A DNA stretch of 64,000 bases, taken from NCBI RefSeq assembly GCF_900115395.1, contig NZ_FOWE01000002.1, positions 310,001 to 374,000 of the forward strand. The letters are read 5' to 3'. This DNA comes from Geodermatophilus obscurus (GTDB lineage Bacteria; Actinomycetota; Actinomycetes; Mycobacteriales; Geodermatophilaceae). Each line of letters begins with the position of its first letter. Position 1 is the stretch's first letter. Both the position numbers and the translations under genes were made by a program. This document shows, piece by piece, positions 1-9,741 of this stretch. Under the pieces are notes generated by a model, which was given only the letters and a program-made list of their open reading frames with translations, ran no database searches and had not been told where the DNA came from.

Positions 1-570
1 ACCGTCGTCGACGAGCAGGTCGACTGGGACACCGGCCTGCCCCGCCTCCTGGCCGGCCTCCTCGACCGGGCGGTGCTGCGCCGGCGCGTGCGGCGGTCGA
101 TGCGGCGGCACCTGGACGGCTACGCGGCCGTGGCGGAGCTCCGGGCCCGCGACGTCGTCCAGGTGGTGGGGGCGGCGATCGTGCGGGGCGACGCGGCCGG
201 CCGGGAGGTGCTGGTGGCCCAGCGCGGGTCCGGGCCCCTGGCCGGGCTCTGGGAGTTCCCCGGCGGCAAGGTCGAGCCGGGCGAGGACCACGAGGCCGCC
301 CTGGTGCGGGAGTGCACCGAGGAGCTCGGCGTCACCGTGGTGCCGCGGGAGTTCCTCGGCGAGGTGCCGCTCGACGGCGCCGTGGCGGGCGGGGCGCCGG
401 GCACCTCGACGCTGCGCGTGTGGGCGGCCGGGCTGGTCGCGGGGGAGCCGGTGGCCCACGAGCACCGCGACCTGCGCTGGGTCGGCGCCGCCGGCCTCGG
501 GACGCTGGACTGGATCGCCGCCGACCGCCCGCTGCTGCCGGCCGTGCGGGACCTGCTCACCCGCCCCTGA
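1..570 (+). CDS. NUDIX (MutT-like) hydrolase domain, C-terminal part of a longer protein cut by the window edge
   Basis: The frame is open from base 1 to the TGA at 568-570. Its C-terminal ~140 residues are a NUDIX domain with a complete Nudix box (GGKVEPGE, then REC-TEELG) preceded by WEFPGGK, the form seen in MutT-type (deoxy)nucleoside triphosphate pyrophosphohydrolases that remove oxidised nucleotides. The domain proper begins near base 150 ([10 protein letters not shown]). The bases before it, 1-150, also end every codon in G or C in this frame and give an Arg-rich helix-like segment, so the protein very probably continues upstream of the window. Start codons at 73 and 130 would give a free-standing NUDIX protein. 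MutT family assignment is firm; substrate and full length are not. Confidence 0.85.
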   Translation, partial: TVVDEQVDWDTGLPRLLAGLLDRAVLRRRVRRSMRRHLDGYAAVAELRARDVVQVVGAAIVRGDAAGREVLVAQRGSGPLAGLWEFPGGKVEPGEDHEAALVRECTEELGVTVVPREFLGEVPLDGAVAGGAPGTSTLRVWAAGLVAGEPVAHEHRDLRWVGAAGLGTLDWIAADRPLLPAVRDLLTRP

Positions 571-573
571 ACG

Positions 574-612
574 CGCCACGGCGCCGTCCCCTCCCGGGGC
601 GGCGCCGTGGCG
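574..612 (+). terminator. Hairpin terminator after the NUDIX gene
   Basis: A 17-bp stem (574-590 with 596-612, one T-G wobble) with a 5-base loop starts four bases after the NUDIX stop codon. There is no T tract, as is usual in high-GC actinobacteria. Confidence 0.7.
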
Positions 613-679
613 ACGTGCTGGAACGGCCCCGTCCGGAGGCTCACCCCGAGCTAGCGAGGGGTGAGGAGGACGGGGTCCT

Positions 680-850
680 TCACTTGAAGACGTCCTTGAC
701 CTTCTCGCCGGCCTGCTTGATGTTGCCGGCCGCCTTGTCGTTGGCGCCCTCGGCCTGGAGGTCGCGGTCGCCGGTGGCCTCGCCGACGCGCTCCTTGCCC
801 TCGCCGGACAGCTCCTGCGCCTTGTTCTTGAGCTTGTCGATCCCGCTCAC
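680..850 (-). CDS. CsbD family stress protein
   Basis: A 56-residue, highly charged protein beginning VSGIDKLKNKAQELSGEGKE and ending with KQAGEKVKDVF. This is the CsbD domain: small hydrophilic proteins, general-stress induced in Bacillus under SigB, biochemical role unknown. GTG at 848-850 was chosen because AGGAG lies about 6 bases upstream and the domain begins at once. The gene stands alone, convergent with the NUDIX gene. A SigB-type promoter (GNNT-N15-GGGTAC) lies about 25 bases upstream, consistent with a general-stress role. Family certain; function unknown. Confidence 0.9.
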   Translation of the reverse strand: MSGIDKLKNKAQELSGEGKERVGEATGDRDLQAEGANDKAAGNIKQAGEKVKDVFK

Positions 851-1201
851 GATGAGCTCCTCTCGTCGAGTGGGGATCGGGGTACCCGGCGCAGCGGTCC
901 CGACACCCGTCCACCCGGACGGCGGAAGTCCTGCGGGATGAGCGCCCGGGGGCCGCAACACGTGTCGTGATCGGCCGGGCGTACCGTGCCGTTTGCATCG
1001 CGCACCGTGAGGTCGTGAGCCTGGGTCACAAATCGATGACGGTCGTGGACGGTCCTCGTCGGGCCTGCCTAGGGTCGCTCGCGGCGATCCGGGACGATCC
1101 CGGGTGTTCACCTGATGGACGCCGACGCCCGGCGATCGAGTCCGGGTGGGCATCGACCAGTCCGTTCCCCCCGCAGGTGCGGGACGAGGGAGGCAACGCA
1201 C
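851..1201. other. Intergenic region between csbD-like gene and oligopeptide operon
   Basis: 350 bases with no convincing coding sequence. It carries the CsbD promoter (882-906) and, facing right, a possible -10 TAGGGT at 1070-1075 with a weak -35 (TGGACG, 1046-1051). That would give the ABC operon a ~120-base leader. No recognised riboswitch fold was found by eye. GGGAGG at about 1190 is the ribosome binding site of the next gene. Confidence 0.5.
882..906 (-). promoter_or_regulatory. Candidate SigB-type promoter of the CsbD gene
   Basis: On the minus strand GTGT (906-903), 15 bases, then GGGTAC (887-882). This fits the Streptomyces SigB consensus GNNT-N14-16-GGGTAC/T. Predicted transcription start near 875 leaves a short leader carrying the AGGAG site. 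Confidence 0.5.
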
Positions 1202-2863
1202 GTGAAGTTGAGCAAGCGCCGGTCGGCGCTCCTGGCAGCCGGCCTGTCCGGGGCGCTGCTGCTGTCCGCCTGTGGCGGCGGCGACGACGGCGGCTCCGGT
1301 GGCGGTGGGGGCGGTGAGGGCAGCACCGGTGGCACCTTCAGCGTCTACATCGGCGAGCCCGAGAACCCGCTCGTCCCCGGCAACACCACCGAGTCCGAGG
1401 GCGACCAGGTCATCAGCTCGCTGTGGACCGGCCTCGTGCGCTACACCGAGGAGGGCGAGGTCGACTACTCCGGCGTCGCCGAGTCCATCGAGTCCGAGGA
1501 CAACACCACCTGGACCGTCACGCTCAAGGACGGCTGGACCTTCCACGACGGGACGCCGGTGGACGCGCAGTCCTTCGTCGACGCGTGGAACTACACCGCC
1601 TACAGCCCCAACGCCCAGGGTGCCGCGTCCTACCTCTCGCGCATCCAGGGCTACGACGACCTGCAGGCCCCGGTCGACGCCGAGGGCAACGCCACCGGTG
1701 AGCCGGCCGCGCAGCAGATGAGCGGCCTGGCGGTGGTCGACGAGCAGACCTTCACGGTCACGCTGTCCTCGCCGTTCTCGAACTTCCCGGCGATCACCGG
1801 CTACAACTCCTTCCACCCGCTCCCGGACTCGTTCTTCGAGGACCCGGAGGCCTTTGGCACCCGGCCGATCGGCAACGGCCCGTTCCAGGCGGAGGAGGAC
1901 TTCGTCCCGGGCCAGGGCATCACCCTGACCCGCTACGAGGACTACGCCGGTGAGGACGCCGCCCAGGCCGACTCCGTCGAGTACAACGTCTACGCCGACG
2001 TCAGCACCGCCTACACGGACGTGCAGGCCGGCAACCTCGACATCGTCGACGTGATCCCGCCCGACGTCATCGAGTCGGCGGAGGGCGAGTTCGGCGACCG
2101 GTTCATCCGGACCGAGTCCTCGCAGATCACCTACCTCTCCTTCCCGACCTACGACCAGCGCTTCGCCGACCCCCGGGTCCGGCAGGCGTTCTCCATGGCC
2201 GTCGACCGGGAGGCGATCTCGGAGGCGATCTTCCAGGGCACCCGCGCGCCGGCCGACTCGTTCATCCCGCCGGTCATCGACGGCTACCGCGAGGGCAGCT
2301 GCACCTACTGCACCCTCGACCCGGACGAGGCCAACCGCCTGCTCGACGAGGCCGGCTTCGACCGCAGCCGTCCGGTGGACCTGTGGTTCAACTCCGGCGC
2401 CGGCCACGACGCCTGGATGGAGGCCGTCGGCAACCAGATCCGGGAGAACCTCGGTCTCGAGTACACGCTGCAGGGCAACCTCGACTTCGCCGAGTACCTG
2501 CCGCTGCTCGAGGCGCGGGGTGCCACCGGGCCGTTCCGGTACGGCTGGAGCTTCGACTACCCGGCCGCGGACAGCTACCTGACCCCGCTGTTCACGGCGG
2601 CGTCGCTCGCGCCGGCCGGCTCGAACTACTCCTTCTACACCAACCCCGAGGTCGACGAGCTGATCGCCCAGGGCGACCAGGCGGAGACGCCGGAGGCCGG
2701 CATCGAGGACTACCAGGCGGCCGAGGACATCGTCGCCGAGGACATGCCGATGGCCCCGATGTTCTTCACCGAGATCCAGTCGGTGACCTCCGAGAACGTC
2801 TCCGGCGTCCGGCTGGACCTCTTCCAGCGGATCGTCACCTCCGAGGTCACCGTCAACAGCTGA
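1202..2863 (+). CDS. ABC transporter substrate-binding lipoprotein, oligopeptide/dipeptide type (SBP family 5)
   Basis: A 553-residue secreted lipoprotein. The N-terminus is a lipoprotein signal peptide (basic KLSKRR, hydrophobic core, lipobox LLSAC with Cys24) followed by a Gly/Ser/Asp linker, then the family 5 extracellular solute-binding fold (FSVYIGEPENPL; VRYTEEGEVD; TWTVTLKDGWTFHDGTPVDA). It delivers peptides, or less often nickel or glycosides, to the permeases encoded downstream. GTG 1202 was chosen for GGGAGG 8 bases upstream and because it opens directly into the signal peptide. First gene of a five-gene operon; a large hairpin after it probably lowers expression of the downstream genes relative to this one. 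Ligand not predictable from sequence. Confidence 0.93.
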   Translation: MKLSKRRSALLAAGLSGALLLSACGGGDDGGSGGGGGGEGSTGGTFSVYIGEPENPLVPGNTTESEGDQVISSLWTGLVRYTEEGEVDYSGVAESIESEDNTTWTVTLKDGWTFHDGTPVDAQSFVDAWNYTAYSPNAQGAASYLSRIQGYDDLQAPVDAEGNATGEPAAQQMSGLAVVDEQTFTVTLSSPFSNFPAITGYNSFHPLPDSFFEDPEAFGTRPIGNGPFQAEEDFVPGQGITLTRYEDYAGEDAAQADSVEYNVYADVSTAYTDVQAGNLDIVDVIPPDVIESAEGEFGDRFIRTESSQITYLSFPTYDQRFADPRVRQAFSMAVDREAISEAIFQGTRAPADSFIPPVIDGYREGSCTYCTLDPDEANRLLDEAGFDRSRPVDLWFNSGAGHDAWMEAVGNQIRENLGLEYTLQGNLDFAEYLPLLEARGATGPFRYGWSFDYPAADSYLTPLFTAASLAPAGSNYSFYTNPEVDELIAQGDQAETPEAGIEDYQAAEDIVAEDMPMAPMFFTEIQSVTSENVSGVRLDLFQRIVTSEVTVNS

Positions 2864-2888
2864 CCTCACCCCGCAGGACCCGCACTGC

Positions 2889-2931
2889 CCGCCGGGGGCG
2901 CCTGTCCGACGTGGACGGTCGCCCCCGGCGG
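2889..2931 (+). terminator. Intra-operon hairpin between binding-protein and permease genes
   Basis: A 12-bp GC stem (2889-2900 with 2920-2931) encloses a second 4-bp stem (GTCC 2904-2907 with GGAC 2913-2916). It follows the binding-protein stop by 25 bases. Its position fits a partial terminator or 3' stabiliser that sets the binding protein above its permeases. Confidence 0.6.
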
Positions 2932-3013
2932 CGCGTGCGGGGCCGGACGGGAGCACGATGGACACCGGCGGCGCGGTCGCTCGCGCGCGCCGCCACAGAC
3001 CCCGAGGGGGACC

Positions 3014-3937
3014 ATGGGCCGCTACGTCGCGCGCCGCCTGCTGCTCACCATCCCGGTACTGCTCGGCGCGTCCTTCCTGATCTTCTCGATGGTGTACGCG
3101 CTGCCGGGTGACCCCATCCGCGCGCTGGGCGGCGACCGCCCCCTGTCGCCGGCCGTCATCGCCGAGCTGCGCGATCGCTTCCACCTCAACGACCCGCTGT
3201 ACGTGCAGTACTGGGAGTACCTCAAGGGCCTCTTCCAGGGGGACCTGGGCACCGACTTCCGCGGCCGGCCGGTCCTGGACACCATCGAGCGCACGCTGCC
3301 CGTGACCGTCCAGCTGGCGCTCGTCGCGATCCTCTTCGAGGCCGTCATCGGCCTGGTCGCTGGCGTGCTGGCCGGCATCCGGCGCAACAGCTACTTCGAC
3401 AACCTCGTCCTGGTGTCGACGACGCTCATCGTCTCGATCCCGATCCTGGTGCTGGCGTTCTTCGCCCAGCTGCTGTTCGGCCTGCGGCTCGGCTGGTTCC
3501 CGATCGCCGGCACCAACGACGGCCTCTACAGCTTCGTGCTGCCGGGCCTGGTGCTGGCCTCCGGCTCGCTGGCCTACGTCGCCCGGCTCACCCGCACCAG
3601 CCTCGCCGAGAACCTCCGCGCCGACTACGTCCGCACGGCCCGCGCCAAGGGCCTGCCCAACCGGACGGTCATCGTCCGGCACACCCTGCGCAACAGCCTG
3701 ATCCCGGTGGTCACGTTCATCGGCGCCGACATCGGCACGCTGCTCGGCGGGGCGATCGTCACCGAGACGGTGTTCAACCTGCCCGGCATCGGCCGCGAGG
3801 TGTTCAACTCGATCCGTTCCCAGGAGGGCGCGGTCGTCGTCGGCATCGTCACCCTGATGGTGTTCTTCTTCATCTTCTTCAACCTGGTCGTGGACGTCCT
3901 CTACGCCGTCCTGGACCCGAGGATCCGCTATGACTGA
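3014..3937 (+). CDS. ABC transporter permease, DppB/OppB type
   Basis: A 307-residue integral membrane protein, six predicted helices. It begins with the typical MGRYVARRLLLTIPVLLGAS first helix and ALPGDP segment of DppB/OppB permeases. The cytoplasmic EAA loop that contacts the ATPases is clear (ADYVRTARAKGLPNRTVIVRH, around residues 205-225). It forms half of the membrane channel for the peptide taken from the upstream binding protein. GAGGGGG lies before the ATG. Its end overlaps the next permease by 8 bases, so the two are translationally coupled. Length is normal for the family. Confidence 0.95.
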   Translation: MGRYVARRLLLTIPVLLGASFLIFSMVYALPGDPIRALGGDRPLSPAVIAELRDRFHLNDPLYVQYWEYLKGLFQGDLGTDFRGRPVLDTIERTLPVTVQLALVAILFEAVIGLVAGVLAGIRRNSYFDNLVLVSTTLIVSIPILVLAFFAQLLFGLRLGWFPIAGTNDGLYSFVLPGLVLASGSLAYVARLTRTSLAENLRADYVRTARAKGLPNRTVIVRHTLRNSLIPVVTFIGADIGTLLGGAIVTETVFNLPGIGREVFNSIRSQEGAVVVGIVTLMVFFFIFFNLVVDVLYAVLDPRIRYD

Positions 3938-4897
3938 CCAGCAGCAGCTCGACCTGCGCAAGGACGAGGTCCAGGCCGGCACCACCACCGGCCTGGCCAG
4001 CCCGTCCGTCGACGTCACCAAGGAGCGGCAGAACAGCCTCTGGAGCGACGCCTGGGGCGAGCTCCGGCGCAACCCGCTGTTCTGGATCGGCGCCGTCCTC
4101 GGCGTGTTCTTCGTGCTGATGGCGCTCGTGCCCCAGGTCTTCGCCCGCGGGGCCGACCCGCGGGCGTGCGACCTGGCCAACTCCCAGGACCTGCCCTCGG
4201 CGCAGCACTGGTTCGGCTTCGACCAGCAGGGCTGCGACTACCTCGCCAACGTGGTCTACGGCGCCCGCAACTCGCTGATCATCGGCGTCACCGCCGTGCT
4301 GGTCATCCTCCTGCTCGGCGTCGTCGTCGGGGCGATCGCCGGCTACTACGGCGGGATCGCCGACGGGATCCTCGCGCGGATCGCGGACATCTTCTACGCG
4401 CTGCCGCTGATCCTCGGCGCGCTGGTGCTGCTCCGGGTCGGGCCCTCGACCGGCATCCCGATCATCAACAGCCGGGGCCCGGGCGCGGTCGCGATCGCGC
4501 TGGCGCTCTTCGGCTGGATGACGGCGATGCGGCTGGTCCGCTCGCAGGTGATCGCGGTCAAGAGCTCCGACTACGTGGCCGCGGCCCGCGCGATGGGCGC
4601 GTCGGGCCGCCGCATCCTGGTGCGGCACATCCTGCCCAACGCCGTCGCGCCGGTGCTGGTCTACGCGACCATCACCATCGGCGTGATCATCGCCGCGGAG
4701 GCCACGCTGACCTACCTCGGCGTCGGCCTGCAGCGGCCCGCGATCTCCTGGGGCCTGCAGATCGCGGCCGGGCAGGCCTCCATCCGCACCGCGCCGCACC
4801 TGGTGCTGTTCCCCAGCCTGATCCTCACCCTGACCGTGATGGCGTTCGTGATGATGGGCGACGCCCTCCGCGACGCCCTCGACCCGAGGCAGCGCGC

Positions 4898-4901
<4 letters not shown>
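3930..4901 (+). CDS. ABC transporter permease, DppC/OppC type
   Basis: A 323-residue permease, partner of the DppB-type gene. An N-terminal cytoplasmic stretch of about 45 residues precedes the first helix (NPLFWIGAVLGVFFVLMALV). The periplasmic loop contains HWFGFDQQGCDYLANVVYGARNS-type sequence and the EAA loop reads SDYVAAARAMGASGRRILVRH. C-terminus MMGDALRDALDPRQR is typical. Overlaps the following ATPase gene by an ATGA junction. Channel half of the peptide importer. Confidence 0.95.
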
Positions 4902-5942
<1,041 letters not shown>

Positions 5943-5959
<17 letters not shown>

Positions 5960-7094
5960 GCACGGCGCCACCGCGGCGTCGTCCCTGCCGACGTCGGTGC
6001 CGGCGCCCGTCCCGGGCCAGCACGAGCACTCGTCCCTGACGAAGCTCACCTCCGGGGTGGCGGCGACCGGCGCCCGGGGCGAGATGGGCGAGGCGCTGCT
6101 GGAGGTCCGCGGTCTGCAGAAGCACTTCCCGCTGACCCAGGGCATCGTCTTCAAGCGCACCGTGGGCCACGTGCGGGCGGTCGACGGCGTCGACCTCACG
6201 CTGCGCCGCGGGGAGACCGTCGGTCTGGTCGGCGAGTCCGGCTGCGGCAAGTCGACGGTGTCGAAGCTGATCGTGGCGCTGGAGAAGCCGACCGCGGGGT
6301 CCATCTTCTTCAAGGGCCGCGACGTCGCCCGCATGGGCGGCCGAGCGCTCAAGGACTACCGGCGCGAGGTCCAGATCATCTTCCAGGACCCCTACGCGTC
6401 GCTGAACCCGCGGATGACCGTCGGTGACATCGTCGCCGAGGGCTGGGCGGTGCACGCCGACGTCGCCCCGAGGAAGGGCCGGCTCAAGCGCACCCAGGAG
6501 CTGCTCGACCGTGTCGGCCTCAACCCCGACTACGTCAACCGCTACCCGCACCAGTTCTCCGGCGGCCAGCGGCAGCGCATCGGCATCGCCCGCGCGCTGG
6601 CACTGCAGCCCGAGGTCATCGTCTGCGACGAGCCGGTGTCGGCCCTCGACGTCTCGGTCCAGGCCCAGGTGGTCAACCTGCTCGAGGACCTGCAGGACGA
6701 GCTCGGCCTGTCCTACCTGTTCATCGCCCACGACCTGTCGGTGGTGCGGCACATCTCCGACCGGGTCGCGGTCATGTACCTCGGCAGCATCGTCGAGGAG
6801 GGCACCGCGGACGAGGTCTACTCCTCGCCGTCGCACCCCTACACCCAGGCGCTGCTGTCGTCGGTGCCGCTGCACGAGCCGGCGCTGCGCGGGCAGAAGG
6901 ACCGGATCCTGCTGCAGGGCGACGTGCCGAGCCCGGCCGACCCGCCGTCGGGCTGCCGGTTCCGCACCCGCTGCTGGAAGGCGCAGGACGTCTGCGCCAC
7001 CGACCCGCCGCAGCTGGTCGACCGCGGGCAGGGCCACCCGAGCGCCTGCCACTTCGCCGAGGCCCGCACGGTGGTCCCGGTCGACGTCGAGTAG
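5943..7094 (+). CDS. Oligopeptide ABC transporter ATP-binding protein (DppF/OppF type)
   Basis: A 383-residue ATPase, second nucleotide-binding subunit of the importer. Walker [10 protein letters not shown], signature [14 protein letters not shown], Walker [13 protein letters not shown]. The C-terminus again carries the oligopeptide extension ([17 protein letters not shown]). About 45 residues precede the ABC domain, longer than usual, rich in Ala/Pro. GTG 5943 follows AGGAGG inside the preceding gene, giving coupled translation. Last gene of the operon; a 16-bp hairpin follows. Confidence 0.95.
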
Positions 7095-7105
7095 TCCGCG
7101 CCACC

Positions 7106-7120
7106 ATCAGGTCACCTGAT
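7106..7120. promoter_or_regulatory. 15-bp perfect palindrome, possible operator
   Basis: ATCAGGTCACCTGAT is symmetrical about its central base and lies between the last ABC gene and its terminator, about 112 bases upstream of the mshB start. It may be a regulator site or just part of the terminator region. Confidence 0.3.
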
Positions 7121-7124
7121 CGTC

Positions 7125-7164
7125 GGGCGTCCTCCCTCACCTCCTGCCGTGAGGGAGGACGCCC
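7125..7164 (+). terminator. Terminator of the oligopeptide ABC operon
   Basis: Perfect 16-bp stem (7125-7140 with 7149-7164) and 8-base loop, 30 bases after the last ATPase stop. It separates the operon from mshB. Confidence 0.75.
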
Positions 7165-7231
7165 TGCGGTGCGGGAGGACGCCGCCCGGACTGCCGCACA
7201 CCGTGTCCCGGTGCTCGGGGAGGATGTCCCC

Positions 7232-8128
7232 GTGACCGCTGACCGCCGCCTGCTGCTGGTGCACGCCCACCCCGACGACGAGACCATCAACAACGGCGCC
7301 ACGATGGCCCGCTACGTCGCCGAGGGCACGCAGGTCACGCTGCTCACCTGCACGCTGGGCGAGGAGGGCGAGGTCCTCGTGCCCGAGCTGGAGCTGCTCG
7401 CACCGGAGCAGGCCGACCAGCTGGGCGGGTACCGCATCGCCGAGCTGCGGACCGCCATGGACGCCCTCGGGGTCACCGACTGGCGGTTCCTCGGTGGCCC
7501 GGGCCGCTACCGGGACTCCGGGATGATGGGGACGCCGGCCAACGAGAAGCCCCGCGCGTTCTGGAACGCCGACCTCGACGAGGCCGTGGGCCACGCGGTC
7601 GCCGTCGTCCGCGAGGTCCGGCCGCAGGTCGTGGTCACCTACGACGAGGAGGGCGGCTACGGCCACCCGGACCACATCCAGGCGCACCGGGTGGCCATGG
7701 CCGCCGTCGAGCGGGCCGCGGACCCGGCGTGGCGGCCCGACCTCGGCGAGGCGTGGGACGTCGCCAAGGTCTACTGGTGCTGCGTGCCGCGCTCGGTGCT
7801 GCGCGAGGGCGCCGAGGCGATGGCGGCGCTGGGGGAGACCTCCCCGTTCGCCCAGCTCGGCGAGGTCGACGACATCCCGTTCGCCGTCCCCGACGAGCTG
7901 GTCACCGCCGCCGTCGACGGCCGGGCGTACGCCGGGCACAAGGACGCCGCGATGCGGGCGCACGCCACCCAGATCACCGTCGACGGGCCCTTCTTCGCCC
8001 TGTCGAACAACCTCGGCCAGGAGGTGCTCGGCGTGGAGCACTACCGGCTGGTGCGCGGCGAGCGCGCCCCGGCCGGGGACGCGCCGAACGGCTGGGAGGA
8101 CGACCTGTTCGCCGGCCTGCCCGGATGA
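7232..8128 (+). CDS. mshB: MshB, N-acetyl-glucosaminyl-inositol deacetylase of mycothiol synthesis
   Basis: A 298-residue PIG-L/LmbE family metal-dependent deacetylase. The zinc motif AHPDDE sits near residue 12 and the second metal motif [11 protein letters not shown] in the middle. MshB removes acetate from GlcNAc-Ins, giving the GlcN-Ins that MshC ligates to cysteine in mycothiol synthesis. The Mca amidase is a close paralogue; MshB is preferred because the next gene is a small membrane protein, as in M. tuberculosis (Rv1170-Rv1171). GTG 7232 has GGGAGG upstream and starts right at the domain. ATGA overlap with the next gene. Confidence 0.88.
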   Translation: MTADRRLLLVHAHPDDETINNGATMARYVAEGTQVTLLTCTLGEEGEVLVPELELLAPEQADQLGGYRIAELRTAMDALGVTDWRFLGGPGRYRDSGMMGTPANEKPRAFWNADLDEAVGHAVAVVREVRPQVVVTYDEEGGYGHPDHIQAHRVAMAAVERAADPAWRPDLGEAWDVAKVYWCCVPRSVLREGAEAMAALGETSPFAQLGEVDDIPFAVPDELVTAAVDGRAYAGHKDAAMRAHATQITVDGPFFALSNNLGQEVLGVEHYRLVRGERAPAGDAPNGWEDDLFAGLPG

Positions 8129-8526
8129 GCCGGGTCGCCACGCTGGCCGCCGCCGCGGCCGCGGTGGTGGCCGTGGCGGGGTGGCTGGCGCTCGTCGAGG
8201 TGTTCTGGCTGCCGCTGCGGGTGGCGGGGGTGCTCGTGCCGCTGTCGGTCCCCGCCGCCGTGGTCGCCAACTACCTGCTGGTCACCGGCGCGCACCGGCT
8301 CACCGGCTCGCGCACCGTCGCCGTGCTGCCGGCGATCACCTGGCTGGCGGTGGCGGTCACCGCCACGGTGCGCCGGCCGGAGGGCGACCTGGTCGCGGTG
8401 GGCACCGGCGGCCTGGGCACGGTCACCCTCGCCTTCCTCGGCCTCGGCGTGCTGGGGGCGGCGGTCGCCGTCGGCCGGGTGGTCGCCGTCCCCCCGGCTC
8501 AGGCCCCCTCGGGCGCCCAGCGGTAG
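8125..8526 (+). CDS. Small integral membrane protein following mshB
   Basis: A 133-residue protein with about four predicted membrane helices (for example [19 protein letters not shown] at the N-terminus) and a short Pro/Ala tail. Translationally coupled to mshB by an ATGA overlap. A small membrane gene directly after mshB is also found in mycobacteria (Rv1171); its function is not known. The last 28 bases overlap, tail to tail, the GNAT gene on the other strand. Confidence 0.75.
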   Translation: MSRVATLAAAAAAVVAVAGWLALVEVFWLPLRVAGVLVPLSVPAAVVANYLLVTGAHRLTGSRTVAVLPAITWLAVAVTATVRRPEGDLVAVGTGGLGTVTLAFLGLGVLGAAVAVGRVVAVPPAQAPSGAQR

Positions 8527-9254
8527 TGGTAGCGGTGGTGCTCGACGTAGCCGGTCCGGCGGTAGAGCGCCCGCGCCGGCGCGTTGGACGCCGACACCTG
8601 CAGGTACACCCAGCCCGCGCCCTGCCCGGCACCCCACCGCGTCAGCGCGCCCATGACCGACGTCGCCAGGCCGCGGCGGCGGTGGTCCTCGGCGACGGTC
8701 ACCGCGCTGACGCCGAGCCAGTCGTCGGTCACCACCCCGCGGGCGACGGCGACCGGGGGCTCGCCCGGGCCGGGGCGCACGGCGGCGAAGGCGACCCGCC
8801 CGCCGGAGGTCAGCACGGTGCGGGCGATGGCGGGCGGCACCTGTCCCCGGTACCGGTACGCGGCCACCCAGCCCTCGTCCGGGACGGGGGAGAGCTCCAC
8901 CGGGACACCGGGCTCCGGGCCGGCGACCAGCGGGGCGGTGAGCACGAGGACGTCCTCGTCACGCGTCCACCCGGCCCCGGCGAAGGCCGCGTCGGCGCGC
9001 CGCGCCTGCACGCCGGGGAGGGCCGCGCCGGGCCGCAGACCGCGCGCGCGGTACCAGGCGGCCACCGCGCCGACCGCCTCCGGCAGGGGCCGCCCGGGGT
9101 CGCCGGTGACGAGCGCGGTGTTGGCCCGGCCGGTGAAGCCGCCGCCGGCGCGCAGCAGCCAGCCGCCGAGCGGTTCCTCCTCGCTGCCCCGCCAGCCGCG
9201 GGCGGCCAGCCGCTCCAGGTCGGTGACGCCCAGGGGTGAGCGGCTCTGTCCCAT
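8499..9254 (-). CDS. GNAT family N-acetyltransferase
   Basis: A 251-residue protein whose C-terminal half is a GNAT domain: the acetyl-CoA binding segment VAEDHRRRGLATSVMGALTRWG (around residues 185-206) followed by LQVSASNAPARALYRRTGYVE. The N-terminal 130 residues look like a degenerate second GNAT fold, with an LxGWLLRAGGGFTGRAN opening seen in a group of actinobacterial two-domain acetyltransferases. Substrate unknown. It is convergent with, and overlaps by 28 bases, the membrane gene after mshB. Confidence 0.85.
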   Translation of the reverse strand: MGQSRSPLGVTDLERLAARGWRGSEEEPLGGWLLRAGGGFTGRANTALVTGDPGRPLPEAVGAVAAWYRARGLRPGAALPGVQARRADAAFAGAGWTRDEDVLVLTAPLVAGPEPGVPVELSPVPDEGWVAAYRYRGQVPPAIARTVLTSGGRVAFAAVRPGPGEPPVAVARGVVTDDWLGVSAVTVAEDHRRRGLATSVMGALTRWGAGQGAGWVYLQVSASNAPARALYRRTGYVEHHRYHYRWAPEGA

Positions 9255-9339
9255 GCCCCGATCCTGGGGTGTGCGCGGCGGCGTCCCCCCACCGGGGCGG
9301 GCCCGTCCACCCGTCGCGTTTCACCCGCGCCCGCGGGGC

Positions 9340-9345
9340 CATACT
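9340..9345 (+). promoter_or_regulatory. Probable -10 box of the fdxC-dapC operon
   Basis: CATACT, about 18 bases after a possible -35 (TTTCAC). Predicted leader about 63 bases, ending in GGGAGG before the fdxC GTG. Confidence 0.45.
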
Positions 9346-9414
9346 GGGCCCAGACACGCGCGACCCGGCCGCCCCGCCGGACCGCTGCCCCGCACGTCCC
9401 CGGGAGGACCCACC

Positions 9415-9741
9415 GTGACCTACGTGATCACCCAGGCCTGCGTCGACGTCCTCGACAAGGCGTGCATCGACGAGTGTCCGGTGGACTGCATCTACGAGGG
9501 CGAGCGGATGCTCTACATCCACCCCGACGAGTGCGTCGACTGCGGGGCGTGCGAGCCGGTGTGCCCGGTGGAGGCCATCTACTACGAGGACGACGTCCCG
9601 GACAAGTGGAAGGACTTCTACAACGCCAACGTGGAGTTCTTCTCCGACCTGGGCAGCCCCGGCGGCGCGGCCAAGACCGGCAAGATCGCCAAGGACCACC
9701 CGCTCGTGGCGGCCCTGCCGCCCCAGGGCGAGGGGCACTGA
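9415..9741 (+). CDS. fdxC: Seven-iron ferredoxin FdxC
   Basis: A 108-residue cytosolic electron carrier. Cysteines 9, 17, 21 and 40, 43, 46, 50 fall exactly where 7Fe ferredoxins place their [3Fe-4S] and [4Fe-4S] ligands (CIDECPVDC; CVDCGACEPVCP). The C-terminal ~50 residues form the usual extension (WKDFYNANVEFFSDLGSPGG). GTG 9415 follows GGGAGG. It runs directly into dapC with a CTGA overlap, the same order as Rv1177-Rv1178. Redox partner not indicated here. Confidence 0.96.
   Translation: MTYVITQACVDVLDKACIDECPVDCIYEGERMLYIHPDECVDCGACEPVCPVEAIYYEDDVPDKWKDFYNANVEFFSDLGSPGGAAKTGKIAKDHPLVAALPPQGEGH

Noticed and set aside
680-4180. 1166-codon open frame on the minus strand
   Set aside because: Antisense shadow of the ABC operon: high G/C third positions remove stop codons. 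Only its last 56 codons (CsbD) are real.
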